NCBI GenBank assembly: GCA_030248195.1
Contig: JASAND010028892.1
Coordinates: forward strand, 36,064 to 100,063
Source of the DNA: Trissonchulus latispiculum
Taxonomy: Eukaryota > Nematoda > Enoplea > Enoplida > Ironidae
Reading direction: 5' to 3'
Length of the DNA: 64,000 nt
Shown here: positions 12,671-36,984 of the stretch, in pieces
Numbering within the stretch: the stretch's first letter is position 1
How the letters are laid out: every line of letters starts with the position of its first letter
The notes under the pieces: model-generated
Databases searched by the model: none
What the model was told of the DNA's origin: nothing
What the model saw: the letters and a program-made list of their open reading frames with translations, nothing else
Position numbers and translations under genes: made by a program

Positions 12671-13805
12671 TACCTACTATAGCCCACGTCGTAGTGCCCC
12701 CGCAGCCCACCCCACACCCCCATATGAAAGCTGTACCTGCGGCGGATCTTTCTATGCAAGAGGTTAAAGTTGGACCTGCGACACGGTAGGGCCCACCTCC
12801 ATCAGGGTGCCCCCCAGCCCCACGGATAGGTGATAGAGCAAAACTAATGGGCCATTTAGATTCACCATATAGGGGTTCCTATTCGAATACGAAACCTCAG
12901 CCCAGCAGCTCTTATGTATAGGGCTGCCTACTCCGTAGGCCCAGACCCCCCTTTTACACGTTAACTAGTGACCACTGGCCAGGGCGCCACAGACCACCAA
13001 ACAGCACCATCTCGTTTCCCGGAGATCTTCACCTTGGGGCGATGCTACAACCCCAATATGAGAACCTGGCTTTGAGCCTAGCTCTCTGTAGACTGGACAT
13101 AAAATTTTCGGACTTTTTTTTGACCCCCCCGGAAAGTTTTTTCCGGGGGGTCAAAAATCGAAAAATCCCAAGACTACACAGACCTATGGGGGGGGGGGGT
13201 CCTACGGCGAAAAGAAAAATTCGCCCAGAATTGCAGCACTTTCTATCCACAAAAATAGCAAAACCTTATAGAAATTTTTTGTCCTCCGACCTCTAGGGGT
13301 GGGGGGAAAAATGGAGAGAACTGTGTAGCGGCCAAAGCACCTAATTTGCATATCTCGAGATTGGCTCGACCGATTCGGCTCAAATTTTCACAGCATGTAC
13401 CCCTGCCCATAGGCTCTTCACACACCGAGTTTGAGCCCGATCGGTCCATTCCTCCGTGAGTTATTAAAAAACAGATTCCAAAAAGCCGCAAAGTGCCTTA
13501 ATTTCCCTATTCTAGGTAGTTAACGCGCACTATATACCTGATTTTTGCATTTTAACATAGAAACTGGCAAATTTGATGAAACCTAGCCAGTTGATGCTGC
13601 AAATATTGATGTTTGATTTTCTCACTTATTATACGGAATATCGCAAAAATAAGTGCAGATATGAAGTCAGCGACGCCGATTTAACCTGTTGCATGCATAA
13701 AATCGCTAATATGAGATACCCTGACCGAATACTGGGGTTGGTTTTTTTCCCACCGGTTGGTTTTTTTTCAAGCCATTGGTTTTTTACCCCGGCTAATTAA
13801 CCGTT
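12671..13805. other. Unassigned tail of the nested insertion
   Basis: Moderately GC-rich, no recognisable gene. A strong hairpin at about 13126-13151 (GGGGGTC arms around AAAGTTTTTT) and a G-run near 13188 are visible. 13735-13795 repeats the TTGGTTTTTT tracts seen at the other end of the 3806-13963 element. Confidence 0.4.
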
Positions 13806-14493
13806 AATTACTAATTAACGACAGGACCTAGAGAGGCGATTTATATACCAAAATGACAGTCTACACAGGGCTTGATAAGAAAATAATTTATAGCCGGATT
13901 GCTCCACTGGGTAGTTCTGCAGAGTCCAAAAAGTGACTACCTTGGTTTTTCCCCCGACCTCTATAGACCAAATTTGTATTTATCCACTGTTGAACTTTTT
14001 AAAAGTATGTACGTATATAATCATAAAATAAATTTGAACAAGGAGAAATTATATCTGAAAAATATTAGAAAAAATGGGTGAGATGAATGCTGAATGATGA
14101 ATTATATGGAAAATACGTATGGAAACAATTCTTAGAGGTCATGGTTTAGAATTACGTATATAAAAATTTTCACTTTTACGATCTGGACAAATTGGAAAAA
14201 TTGTCTCCAGAAAACGAATTATACAGCAGTTTTGAGAAAGCAGAAAAATTATTAAAAATAATACGAGCACTAAATTATTGTTCTTACGCACTGTTCATGA
14301 GACCAAAGCAAGAAATCATAAAAACTCTTCGAATATTTCATTATTACCCAAACTTATGAACAACAGACAGGCATCAAAGCTCGAAAATGGCTGCTCCGGG
14401 TACCCGGAGCTCCGGAGCAGAAGCCCGCTCCGGAGCACCGAAAATCGAGCTCCGCTCCGGAGCTCCGTCAGAGAATAGCTCCGGCGCACATCA

Positions 14494-14496
<3 letters not shown>

Positions 14497-14541
<45 letters not shown>

Positions 14542-14560
14542 CATATATATATTCAAATGA
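14497..14560. repeat. (TA)n microsatellite
   Basis: Uninterrupted TA repeat followed by ATACATAC variants. The right arm has the corresponding TATATACG microsatellite at about 30840-30880. It was the target of the 3299-14496 insertion. Confidence 0.85.
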
Positions 14561-15357
14561 CAAATCTTATAAATTTCCAAGAATCCTAGTTACTTTTAGC
14601 GATTTAAAATTACTTGTACGAGAATGGCTACAACAACCTGGGCTTATTAAAGCGATGCTGTCGCCACCCCACCCCACCCTCCCCCTCAAGCAAAAACCGA
14701 TGGAATAACAAGAGGCCCAGTACCTGTGGTTTGAGAACAATATTTAAATATTTTCCCGCCCCGAAAGGGGAACCACACGGGCTATGGTATCGGGCGCGTC
14801 CCCCTGTGCGAATGGGGGAACGCCACATCGTGGGGCACCGGCGATGTGGTACCTGTACACCCTTTTGGGTCAGGCGTGGACAATAGCCCCCTGCTTTGCT
14901 CAGGTTGGGTTTCAGTGCTTGCCTCTGTGGCAGACGCTGCCAGCGGCACTTCCTGCCGCCAGCGGGGAAGAGGGGAGGTTGAGGCTGGGCTTGCTGAGCT
15001 GTCTGGCGGACGACTCTTAAGGCTAGCCTGGCTTCCCTCCTTGACGCCCTGCTGTTACCGGGAGGTGGGAGGAGCCGGGACGTGGCTGCTGCTGCGGCTG
15101 TCTCTGTCGTTTGTGGTGCGTGGGGCCCGGCTGCTGGTTGTGGGTAGCTGGGTGGCGGAGACTGGACTGTCTGGCGGACCGTCATCACGTCGACGCTATC
15201 TCGGTGGCCTGCGGCTTGTGGTCGGGTCACATGTGCTGCGCACGGTGGGGACAGGTTCATAAAGCCTGGCCTCAGATATGGCAGGCCCCCCGCTGTCGCC
15301 TCCTATGTCTTTTCCCCCATTCTTAAGTTGACAGCGGATTTTAAAAATATTTTATCA

Positions 15358-15381
15358 TAGGGGTCGCGGCAGCGACCCCTA
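15358..15381. repeat. Short hairpin and TGCGCAGA repeats
   Basis: AGGGGTCGC and GCGACCCCT form a 9-bp stem with a short loop. Just downstream (15420-15480) a TGCGCAGA-type motif is repeated about six times. Confidence 0.55.
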
Positions 15382-15989
15382 TAATATGTGTGAAAAGTGG
15401 CTGGAGACAGTGTAAAATAAGCTGCGCAGAAGCTGCGCAAAATCCTGCGCAGATCCTGCGCAGATTTCATGCGCAAATTGTAGAGCACATCGAGTTTAGT
15501 ATGTCTGTGAAGTTTCAGCCCCGTATCACTTACCGTTAAAAAGTTGCGCCCCGGACCGGTTATGGCGGCGATGTTTTTTTTCCGGTTTCTCCTATTTGAT
15601 GGTTGTATTGGACATAATGTTCGCCGCTTTCACGTGATCTGCAGCGGTGAGCCAACCTAAAGGGCTATGGGGTCTAGTAGTACCCTCTAAAGAATTTAAG
15701 AATCACAACTTTTTTTGCGCCGCAGCTGCGCCACAGCGCCGCAGTGGCGCCGCAAAGTCGGCTCATAGCGAAAAGTGACCATTTTTGTGGTCGTCGCCCA
15801 GGTCGAACGTTACGAGCTGGAGCTGATTTCTTTTTATATTCAGAAATTACATATATTGAACTAACTAACGGTCCAGGTTGCGTTTCTCTATCACTTCCCT
15901 AGCGACCACAGTGGCCCGTCAAAAATGGCGAAAATTCGAAAAATGAAAAATCGAAATTTCTCGCTATCCATTCAACTTTGAAAGCTCAA

Positions 15990-16440
15990 ATCTTCCATAC
16001 AATGGTTTTCTGGCACGGAGAATCGATTCCCGCAGTCAGTTTTACCGTCAGACCCACCCATCTTGCTGGGCTGGTTCCACTTTGCCGTCGGGAGGGTCAA
16101 GTCGGAAACCGCTTCCTGGAGGTCCATAGTAGGCTCTACCTGGCCTCTCAAAACTTTGTCTACAGGGGTTTTCTGGTGTGCCCAGCTCATTCCCGGTATT
16201 CGTTTTGCCGTCCGACGTACCTATTTTGCTGGGCTGGTTCTACTTTGCCGTCTGGAGGGTCATGTCGGAAACCGCTTCCTGGAGGTCCATAGTAGGCTCT
16301 ACCTGGCCTCTCAAAACTTTGCCTATAGGGGTTTCCTGATGTGCCCAGCTCATTCCCGGTATTCGTTTTGCCGTCCGACGTACCTATTTTGCTGGGCTGG
16401 TTCTACTTTGCCGTTTGAAGGGTCAGTCGGGTGGGAGGGT
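15990..16440. repeat. ~165-bp tandem repeat, about 2.7 copies
   Basis: TGCTGGGCTGGTTC recurs at about 16063, 16229 and 16390. Units also share CGGAAACCGCTTCCTGGAGG and CTACCTGGCCTCTCAAAACT. The ORF spanning it is a repeat artefact. Confidence 0.8.
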
Positions 16441-16444
16441 CAAA

Positions 16445-16985
16445 TGGCCGAAAATAAAGTTTCTCAAAAGTGATCAAATTTGGTATCAAATGAAAGCCCT
16501 AAGTGAGCTGAGCAACTTTTGTCATAGAACTGCATACTCAAAGTGGCTGTAGAGTGCTGTGGAGGGGTGGGGTGGGGACTTAGGCGATTTTCGGTCAAAA
16601 ATAAAATTTTTCAAAAGTGGTAAAATTTGGTATCAAATGAAAGCCCTAAGTAAGCTGACCAACTTTTGTCATAGAACTGCTTACCCAAAGTGGCTGTAGA
16701 GTGCTGTGGTGGGGTGGGGTGGGGACTTTGGCGATTTTGGGTCAAAAATGAAATTTCTCAAAAGTGGTCAAATTTTATACCAAATGAAAGCCCGCGTCGA
16801 ACTGAGCAACTTTTGTCATAGAAGTGCGTACCTAAAGTGGCTGTAGAGTGCTGTGGTGGGGTGGGGTGGGGACTTGACGATTTTGGGTCAAAAATGAAAA
16901 TTTTTAAAAGTGGTGAACTTTGACATCAAATGAAAACCCTAAGCGAACTAATCAACTTCCGTCATAGAGCCATCCACCCAAACTT
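16445..16985. repeat. ~148-bp tandem repeat, about 3.5 copies
   Basis: TGGTATCAAATGAAAGCCCT or variants recur near 16480, 16629, 16777 and 16922. Each unit also has CAACTTTTGTCATAGAA and GAGTGCTGTGG(A/T)GGGGTGG. It shares the TATCAAATGAAAGCC core, in opposite orientation, with the 139-bp satellite. Confidence 0.85.
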
Positions 16986-19034
16986 GTTGTGGTATATATA
17001 TATATATATATATACGTATATGTACATTTTTGTCTTTATTTTCTCAATTTTAAGGATAGACACAGGCCATCACACACATATTATCCTCCTTTGTGCGGAG
17101 CATTTTTGTTACTTGTATATATACCCATCAAAAACTAAAATTTTTGGACGGCCCCGGTTAAATTTGCCGGCTTTATTATTGTATCCCTGAGAATCCAGGG
17201 TAGACTAGAGGTTAATTCCCTGGCCTGGCTCTAAACATGCTTAGAGTCTGAGAGAACACCCCGCTCCTCTGTAGGGGTTAAAGATTCGGAGGCTCCCTTT
17301 CTCAGCAGGGAGTTCATTTTAGCTGGGAACTCTCTTTCCCCGGTGGAGAGTATACTAAACACCGGGGACTGTGTAGCACTTTGCGACAATTCTGCGCTGA
17401 TCCCAACTCCTGAAGGAGCTCGAAAGGGCTACCTTATCGGATAAGGGTGATGCAACTATGGTGGAGATCGGAGCTTAGGTGTGATATTCATACCTATTCT
17501 CCTGCCTTTCAAAGGTATTACCATCCTTTGGTGGTGGGCTTAGTTCATGAAAAATGTGACTTCTGTCTGTGGCTGTATTAGAGCTGATCCGTGTTTTTTT
17601 GTTAGGATCCGTAGACTTCGTTTGTGAGTTGCTAAAGCCTTCGTTTTATGATAGGCAGCAAATGGTCTGTTTCGGTATAAGTAGGTATATACCCGAGCAG
17701 TTTTTGTAGAGCTTGGTAGGGCTCTTTTAGTTTTTCCGGTATATATTTAAACTTGTTCAGTAAATTGTTGTGTACTGTTTTGCTGTATGTAATTGTACGG
17801 TAATCTGTTGCATTGTGCAGTGTAATGTACTGTAATGTATATATGAATTGCATTGTGTAATAATGTGCCATATGTGCGACCCCGGCTTCGACGAACTGGT
17901 CCCTGATGTAGCCTTCGATGAACCGCGACTCAGTCACTACGGACTTTATTACTTACCCGGGACGCAAAGCCTCAAAGTGAGGCATCACAGTGGGAAGCCT
18001 ATCCTGCTGGAGTTGACCTATGGTTCCCATGGGTAGACTGTCCCGACCCCAAAGTAACCCAAAGTAAGTTAAATATTTTATTTACATTCAACTAACTCGT
18101 GCAAGCCCAGTTTTTGTTAGCTCACGTTTATTTTAGACCTACCGGAGGGAGTGCAAAAGATTCCATCTAAGCTCACAAAGCTAAACTGATAGCATTCTAT
18201 CAGCAGTGACCTATGAGCTACATACGTATACGTACTGTCTCAAATTCCTGAGTTTTTAATGTTACTTTCGAAACCCTCCCTTCCAGCTGTCGAAATTAAC
18301 AGTGTTCCTTAGTCTAAACCTATGCCTGCATAATCACACGCACATGTATATACGTAAGTGCGAGTTCATTTTATCATATAGCCGTATGACTCAGTAGCAG
18401 CACATAATGTAGATAAGAACTAATCCTGGTTATATATACGTATATACTATGTATGCTATGATTTCAATTTTCTGTGACTGATGGTGTCAACAGTCTGCAG
18501 TTTAGAGCGTCAATAGATGTATAGTTTTCAACTTTAGATAATTTAAACACCTAATGCCATTCCTTTCACATTTAAATTCATACACATGCAAGGTGTATAG
18601 CCACAATCATAAGTATCATTATATAGACACTACACAATTGAATAGCTACACATATATATATACGTTTATTGCTTATCTGCACAACACGGCACATTCACTT
18701 TGTACACGTACCCATGCATTCCAAACTAAAAACGATAATAAATAAAATGGCAGGTGGTGGAAACGAAGTGAAACAGTTTTAACCTAGAGGAAATGAATAA
18801 TCACATTGCAGTGAAAACTGATTAATGGCATTTTATTATATATCTGGCACGTGAATTTCTGCGAATGCGAGCTAATATTATAACGTCTGCAAAATGTACA
18901 GTTATACACACGCATTGGACTTGCTTACAATTCTGAAGTACATTTACAACTACAATTTAAGTTACAATTTGAAGTTCAAATTTCTCTCAAAACATGGCTT
19001 GCTACAATATCAGTAACATGGACACAAATTACTA

Positions 19035-21475
<2,441 letters not shown>

Positions 21476-22062
21476 CTGAACAATAAAAAAACATTATATA
21501 ACTAACATTTTCATTTGGTACAAAACTTTTGTAAACACTTGGAATTTTCTGGCTTTTGACGACAACAACAACATAGGCCCTATAGTATATATATCCCATG
21601 CTCCACATTGAGTTATAGAAACGTTGCCCATTACGCCTAGAAATCTTGTTAAACCAAATTTAAGGGGGGGGGGCTACGAACGGTTTTGCACAACTTCTTC
21701 AGAGAGACCTACCTTTGGCATATGATTAGCTAACATATCAAGGTTAAATAGTCCGTAGTGGGCTTACACACATCAATTCTGACACTAAGCCAAAGTCGAA
21801 ATTTTGGTGCGAAAAGTGGATTTTTTCAAAAAGGTTTTTTAACTCTGGTGGACTTTTCCTTAAACTTTTCCCCATAAATGTTAACTGTTAATAGTACTGA
21901 ATATATATTAAAAGTATTCCGGCATTCGAGCGTTATTTCCTTCTTTAGCAATATATAACATGCCAAAATTTGAAATTTGGCAAAAAGCTGCGATGTAACC
22001 ATGCGCCGTTTTCGATCTGATAACAGTGACACTCCCTACCCTAGCTTTTTACCCATTATTAG

Positions 22063-23078
22063 GTAACTACTTAAGGGAAGAGATAAGAAAAAACCACCAA
22101 GAGCTTTCGAATGATAGCAAATTTGCCCCGAAAATTTTTTGAAAAATCGTCTTTTCTTACCACTTTGTATATATATGTGTGGTTTTTTCCTGTTGTGTTC
22201 GTCCTTCACGCTTTTGTCCAAAATTGTGTCCAACGGATTTTTGACATGGCTTATGGTGGTAACCTTTACCTATTATCTTGTTAGCAAAACTATGAATCTG
22301 TTTACTATTGATTATCTTTTACAGACTGTCAAACATGGGGTTGCGAAGCGTTTGGACTTTTTTGAAATTCTGAAAGTCTGAAATTTTTCGAGGCCCCAAC
22401 ATAGAAAATTTTCAAAGAGTCGTCGAAGAGAGCGTTTTTCGGCCCTTTGGTGGTACGCATACAGAGGAAATCGGGGTCGTTGAAAACGATGAGCGTATTC
22501 CCGAAACCGACGGATGTGACCTTCGGGCTGCATGGCGCCCGTGGTTCCTCGCACAGGGTCAAAATCGGGAAAAGTCCCCCAATTAACAGTTTTTTCGGCC
22601 ATTTGGTGGTGCCCATAAATATTAAATCGATCAAGTGGCCATGTTTGATATCAAATGAAAGCCATTGGCGATGCGAATAACTTGTCATTATACCGCCCAC
22701 GAAAAGTGGCTCCACCGTGTCCTGTGGGTGGTTACCCCACCCACAGTGGGCCCGTTGTGGGTCAAAAATGAGATCAAATATGCTGCCATGTATCTACAGC
22801 AATACCAAACATGGAGGAAGACAAGTAGGAAAAATGCTCCTTGTAGTCGCATGTAAAATGGCAGCATTTAAATACGCGAAAGACAAGATTTAAAATATAT
22901 ACTTAATATGAGCCAGTTTCTAAGTGTGTAGAAGACAGGATTCAGAATGCTAAATATGAGCCAACATTTAAATGTGCATTTTTCATTGCAAAGCATTTTT
23001 CCTACGTGTACATATACACTTCAGAAGTTCAAAAATATATATAGATTCATTTGAAAACTTTACTCTATTCTTTAATAG
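22063..23078 (+). other. Spacer / tubulin intron 1 region with satellite remnants
   Basis: Non-coding. 22130-22790 resembles the satellite families (TTTTTTGAAAAATCG, TTTGATATCAAATGAAAGCC at about 22643, and a WACCCCACCCACAG-type block). It may contain the ATG-only first exon of the tubulin gene, but no single ATG-GT candidate can be chosen. The - strand has no tubulin exon here. Confidence 0.45.
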
Positions 23079-32706
<9,628 letters not shown>

Positions 32707-33824
32707 AGATTTTGCGACATACGTAATTGTTTATGATCAAGTATTTGTTTTTCTATGCTTGGATATGCCAAATTCTAAGAGAGAAAGGAAACGGTGGTTG
32801 TTTTCGCTCTTTGTCTTTCTTTGAATGTGTATATAATGTTTATACTGTGGATCTAAATTAGAAGAAATTAGTAAAAAAGAGCTGATTTCTCTCCGCTTTC
32901 ATTTTACATTTTACCCGACACATTTTTCTTAATTTTTTTTTGTAATTTGCTTAAGCTTTATTATGGTTTCGTAATTGGTGCGTTGAAAGTGTATATTGCT
33001 GCATACTGGTGCTGTTTGGTACTTACGTACATTGCTCTTTCTCTTCCATTGTGTGATGTTTTTACCCTTATACATTCTACATATTATGCAGTAGACTTTT
33101 ATTATGGAGAACAGCGTGACCCATCCGCTTCAAAAGTACCTTACATATTTGTTTACTACGTTGTATACACTGTTCTTCATAAGTACAGATCTACTTGCTT
33201 CTGAACTTCCATTCCCTTGATTTTTGGTTTCAGCATTAACATTTTTGCAGTAAACCCAGTATTTGTTCTTTGTAGCTTACTAGTTTAGCTTGATATTCAC
33301 TAAGTTGGTAGACTTCGTTCGTAGTCGTATGTCTAGTAATTAGAACATCAGCAATACCTTTGCGCTTTGCGTTCATTCAAACACATCAAGCCGGCAAGCA
33401 GCCGGCTGGGGTTTGTTGAAAACAGTCAAAAATTGGAAGGATTTCTATTTGGGGGCCTGGGGAATGGGGAGGGACTGTGGCACAAATGTTCGGGGGGCTT
33501 CAGGAGGCTCAGGACAGTTTTCAACAGAATGGATGCTAGTAAACTCGGACCCGGGGGGCGGGGACTTGTTGAAACGCAGGATATGTTCCCAACTGATTCC
33601 AAAAGGATAGTCAGTAAAAAGTTGGCTGATCCATTGTTTTTCTTTCTTCTTTCTACACGTCTGAAGGATCCGTCTGAAGAAGGGTGTGAGAACCACCCGA
33701 AACCGGTAACGGAAGAAAGGTGAACGTTGTTTTGGGTATTCACGTTTTGGACTGATATTTTATTGATTCCTTTGTATCTCTTGTGGATCCGTGAATTAGT
33801 GGCTGTTTTATCGATTATCTTTGA
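32707..33824 (+). other. Tubulin 3' flank, unassigned
   Basis: Follows the tubulin stop codon. I see no canonical AATAAA close to the stop. 33367-33723 contains a 118-codon open frame and an overlapping minus-strand one; neither has a recognisable domain, so I do not call a gene. Confidence 0.4.
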
Positions 33825-34172
33825 AAATTAGTTTAAAGTTAGCGAGTTAAACGAGTTAAACGGATTAAATTTAATCCTATTTCTTTAATGTACTTAGGAT
33901 TAAAATTTTAATCTAATCCTGTTTCTTTATTCACACTTCGGATTAAAAACTCAACGAGTTAATTTTAATCCGACCTGCTTAATCGCTGTTTCTTTAAAGA
34001 TTAATTTTAAACCGTTTAATCCTCCGCCAACCGTTTAATCCTCCGCCTGCATTTTCAACTAACTTTTAATCCTCGTGCAGCTACGTGGATTAAACGGATT
34101 AAAAGTTGGCGGATTAAAATTTTTAATCGCTGTTTCTTTAATGGCGGATTAAATGGATTAAAATCAACTCGT
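33825..34172. repeat. TTTAATCC-rich repeat block
   Basis: GGATTAAA or TTTAATCC occurs many times in both orientations, and AATCGCTGTTTCTTTAA occurs twice (near 33984 and 34125). The ends, GCGAGTTAAACG and (reverse) CACGAGTTGATTTTAATCC, suggest a MITE with clustered binding-site-like motifs. No target duplication found. Confidence 0.5.
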
Positions 34173-34406
34173 GCCCTTAGAAATGCCTTGCGTTGTTGCT
34201 GAATTCCCCCTAGATTTCGGCCTCAATGTTTCAAGCATCTTGCAAGCTTATTCTATTAGGAAGAGCGGAGTGTCTTACTCTTCCTATTAGAAACACTTAA
34301 TGTGACCAACGGGAATCGCCGCCTTAAGAGTGGTCTTTGTTACCGCTCTCATTTTCTCAACTTCACAACACAACTGCTCGGTTTAGTCAGGGACGTAGTG
34401 ATGGCG

Positions 34407-35580
34407 TAGGGTTGTGCGGGGGGCCGGCCCCCCAAACGGCCCGGCCCCCATTTTATTTTCGGGGGCCGGCCCGCGGCCCGGCCCCCCAATTTGGGGGGCC
34501 GGGCCTAACACGGCCCCGGGGCCGGTGACGGTCACGGCCCCCACTCCGGCCCCCGTTTCAATTCCATGCTGGAAAGTATGAAATTTGCCAAGTCTGACGT
34601 ATTCAAAAAAGATGTTATTAGCTATTTTTTTAATTTTAGCTTTCGGTAAACTATCAGATTTCACCTTCTGTACATAACTTCTTGCAAATGCTTTCTTGGA
34701 AAACTTAGAAAATTATTGTCGAAACACAGTATTAATCGGAAATCAGTTCTTATTTTATCAAGATGTATAGACTGTATGCTGTTTATTAGAATCTGTTTTT
34801 ATATATTCCTTGAGTTCCCTCTATCTTTTAAATTTCCCTCTATCTAATATTCCCTCCTAGAGAGTTTGATGGAAGCTATAGACATTTTTGTAGTTTTCTT
34901 ACAAGAGTGATCCTGTGCCGTTAGTTGCCGGTGGAGTTTTTCGTAATTTTTACAGACTGTTGTAAGATACTTTCTGGCAAACATTCAAATGGTAAAAATT
35001 ACAAGAGTTTCCTTCCTGTGGTACATAAATCTTCTGTAGTTTTGCTTGCAAGTTTTCGGCAGAACAAGACGAACCTTTAAGTTTCTGTTAACCTGTATCT
35101 AGAAAAGGGGACAGAAGGGAAATCTCCCTCCCTCTCTCCTCTCTCTCTCTCCCTTTCCCAAAATGTTTCCAGTGGGGAGTATACATTCCATTCTGTCTAT
35201 CCTAACTCCTACATTTTTTATTCTAACCTGTTTGATGTGCCACTGCACTGGCAAGATGGGTTAACTTGGGCAGGTATAGTATTGAAATAAGGTATTGGAG
35301 TCACTTATTTTCACAGAGCAAAGAAAATAACGCAATCCTTCAACGTAAGTGTATAAAATTATGCAAAAACTACTATTTTCAAATCATGTTCATAAAGAAA
35401 ATTTTTCTGGCATGGGGGCCGCGGGGGCCGGTGGTGAACTCAGCTCCGGGGGCCGGTGTTGAACACGGCCCCGGGGGCCGGTGGTGGGGCCGGCCCCCCA
35501 AATGAAGCGGCCCGGCCCCCCAATTTGAGGGGCCGGGGGCCGGCCCCGGCCCCACTTTTTTCGTATTGAGCACAACCCTA
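34407..35580. mobile_element. hAT element with GGCCGGCC-rich ends, 1.17 kb
   Basis: Ends TAGGGTTGTGC / GCACAACCCTA. About 140 bp at each end is dominated by CCGGCCCCC/GGGGGCCGG blocks. Flanks GTGATGGC and GTGATGGG form a near-perfect 8-bp duplication (one extra G at the left junction). The AT-rich centre shows no transposase. Confidence 0.8.
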
Positions 35581-35588
35581 GTGATGGG

Positions 35589-35798
35589 TACAGTTGTTGG
35601 CTGGCCAAGGAAAACCCGGCCGGCCGGGTCAGATGCAGGCGGCCGGTCTTCAGAAGAAGGATACTACTTGATTTTATCTGTTATACATACCTAACCAAAT
35701 GCATCAATTAATGCTAAATATTTTGCAAAATACACGAAAAATAGGGCAAAACTGGTACCGGGTCCGGCCGGCCGAGTCAAAAAACCGGCACACAACTA
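35589..35798. mobile_element. hAT MITE (GTTGTTGGC family), copy 1
   Basis: Flanked by perfect 8-bp duplication GTGATGGG (35581-35588, 35799-35806). Ends TACAGTTGTTGGC and GCACACAACTA, with subterminal CCGGCCGGCC. Interior matches the copy at 36985-37186, for example TTTTGCAAAATACACGAAAA. Confidence 0.88.
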
Positions 35799-36984
35799 GT
35801 GATGGGCACAATATGTTCTTCATATCCGGATTTCCGCCTACTTTGCGTTAACTAACAGATATCCCGCTATCATCCCATTCAGTATTCACAACTAACTAAC
35901 AATTTCTAGTTAATTGTTTCAGTTTAATTAAACTAAAGTTTGACCAAAAAGTCTTGGAACCAAACGTCGAATACCTATTCTGAGCCAACCTTGGAAGTAA
36001 GTCTATAAAGTACCATATTTTTAGAAACCTTAGGAGGAGGAGAATCCGGTAAAGTTATCATCCTGTCTATATCCGGTTACCGGATATATACCAAGGTAAA
36101 TCCTTCCGGAGGTAAATCCTCCAATTATATACCAAATCGATTAAAACTCTTCAGATTCGGACTGAAAATGCTAATTAATTCATACTCTAGTATATTGGTC
36201 CCTTGGCCCAAGAAAAATTTGGTCACATCCTGTCCATGTCCGGTAGCCGGAAGGCTAGGTCACAATAACCGTGCAGCAATATTCGTAGGTCGTACAGTTC
36301 CGCTGATTGTATTTTTGGATTCCTCGGGTCAAAATTAGTCTGTCTGTATAGGATATTTTGTCCGATTTGGAACAAAATTGCGTGATCTATGGTCGTACCT
36401 ATCCGGTTCGCGATAAACCGAAGAAACGGTTTTTCCGGTCTGGTGCTCGGAATCTCGGATAAAAAATTTCGTTTTTGGCACAATGAATAGTGGGAGGCTA
36501 CTTTCACTTTACCGGTGTCAAATAATTGAAATATCAGTCGAAATTATTGAAAATAATTGTCAGTAAATTGACTATCTGGTTGATTTCCGGTTTCGAGCTT
36601 TGAAATTTGAGATTTCATGGGCTATTACCTCAGTATCCGGTTGGTCCGGAAGTCAAATTATTTCATTAAAATGATATTTTGTCTATCCCTAACAAGCATC
36701 AACCTCGAATTACTTCATATCTCCTGTAATTTTTGAATGATGGCGTTCTAAAAACGGGCTGATTTTGCATGTTTTGTCTAATTTTTAAACCGAACATGAG
36801 ATTTGATCCCATACGCTTAACTTTGTCGCATGTAATATCACTTATTTTTGAACCATTTTTAAAAAGCTATCATTCAAAAATTACAACAGTTACGCAGGTT
36901 AAGGTTAAGGTTGATACTTGTTAGGGATAGACAAAATATATATCATTTCAATGAAATAATTTGACTTCCGGATCAACCGGACAA

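Larger units (their letters stand above)
3806..13963. mobile_element. Nested element with TAGAGGTCGGGG ends
   Basis: Both ends read TAGAGGTCGGGGAAAAACC with small variations, in inverted orientation, and each is flanked by TA (3804-3805, 13964-13965). A second inner pair of TTGGTTTTTT-type tracts sits near 3840/4180 and 13740-13790. The 2-bp TA duplication suggests a Tc1/mariner-like or similar superfamily, but no transposase ORF remains. It carries the foldback element, both satellite arrays and the 7807-10314 insertion, so its original length was much smaller. Confidence 0.55.
3299..14496. mobile_element. hAT-like element, 11.2 kb with nested insertions
   Basis: Starts TAGTGATGTGCGC and ends with its reverse complement. 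It is flanked on both sides by ATATATAT (3291-3298 and 14497-14504), an 8-bp duplication as expected for hAT, although the AT-repeat target makes the duplication ambiguous. Both subterminal regions (3320-3390, 14390-14480) are packed with GCTCCGGAGC palindromes. Only about 1 kb (3299-3805 and 13966-14496) belongs to the element itself; the middle is nested insertions. The equivalent site in the right arm (about 30840-30880) is empty. No transposase is seen. Confidence 0.75.
14755..18068. mobile_element. Composite insertion, possibly retroposon-derived
   Basis: Flanked by the 11-bp direct repeat TTAAATATTTT (14744-14754 and 18069-18079). The equivalent place in the right arm (about 30615-30640) lacks it. 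The left ~550 bp is GC-rich and the right end finishes in CCCAAAGTAACCCAAAGTAAG, a short repeated tail. A long AT-rich duplication plus a repetitive 3' tail suggests a non-LTR retroposon on the + strand, but no reverse transcriptase or endonuclease motif is visible. 15340-16990 holds hairpins and two tandem arrays that look like later insertions. Confidence 0.5.

Noticed and set aside
10337..12789. Many overlapping 60-115-codon frames on both strands
   Set aside because: All are generated by the 139-bp satellite; the unit length is not a multiple of three and no frame is continuous.
14628..15260. A 210-codon minus-strand frame, the longest in the window
   Set aside because: Lies in GC-rich DNA, runs across the boundary of the 14755 insertion, has low-complexity proline/alanine composition and no recognisable domain.
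17632..17937. A 101-codon minus-strand frame
   Set aside because: Falls in the tail of the composite insertion and is made of TGTAATGTAC-like simple repeats; no domain.
33367..33743. Overlapping ~100-codon frames on both strands
   Set aside because: Both strands are open to a similar degree, with no splice context or domain; treated as chance in G-rich sequence.
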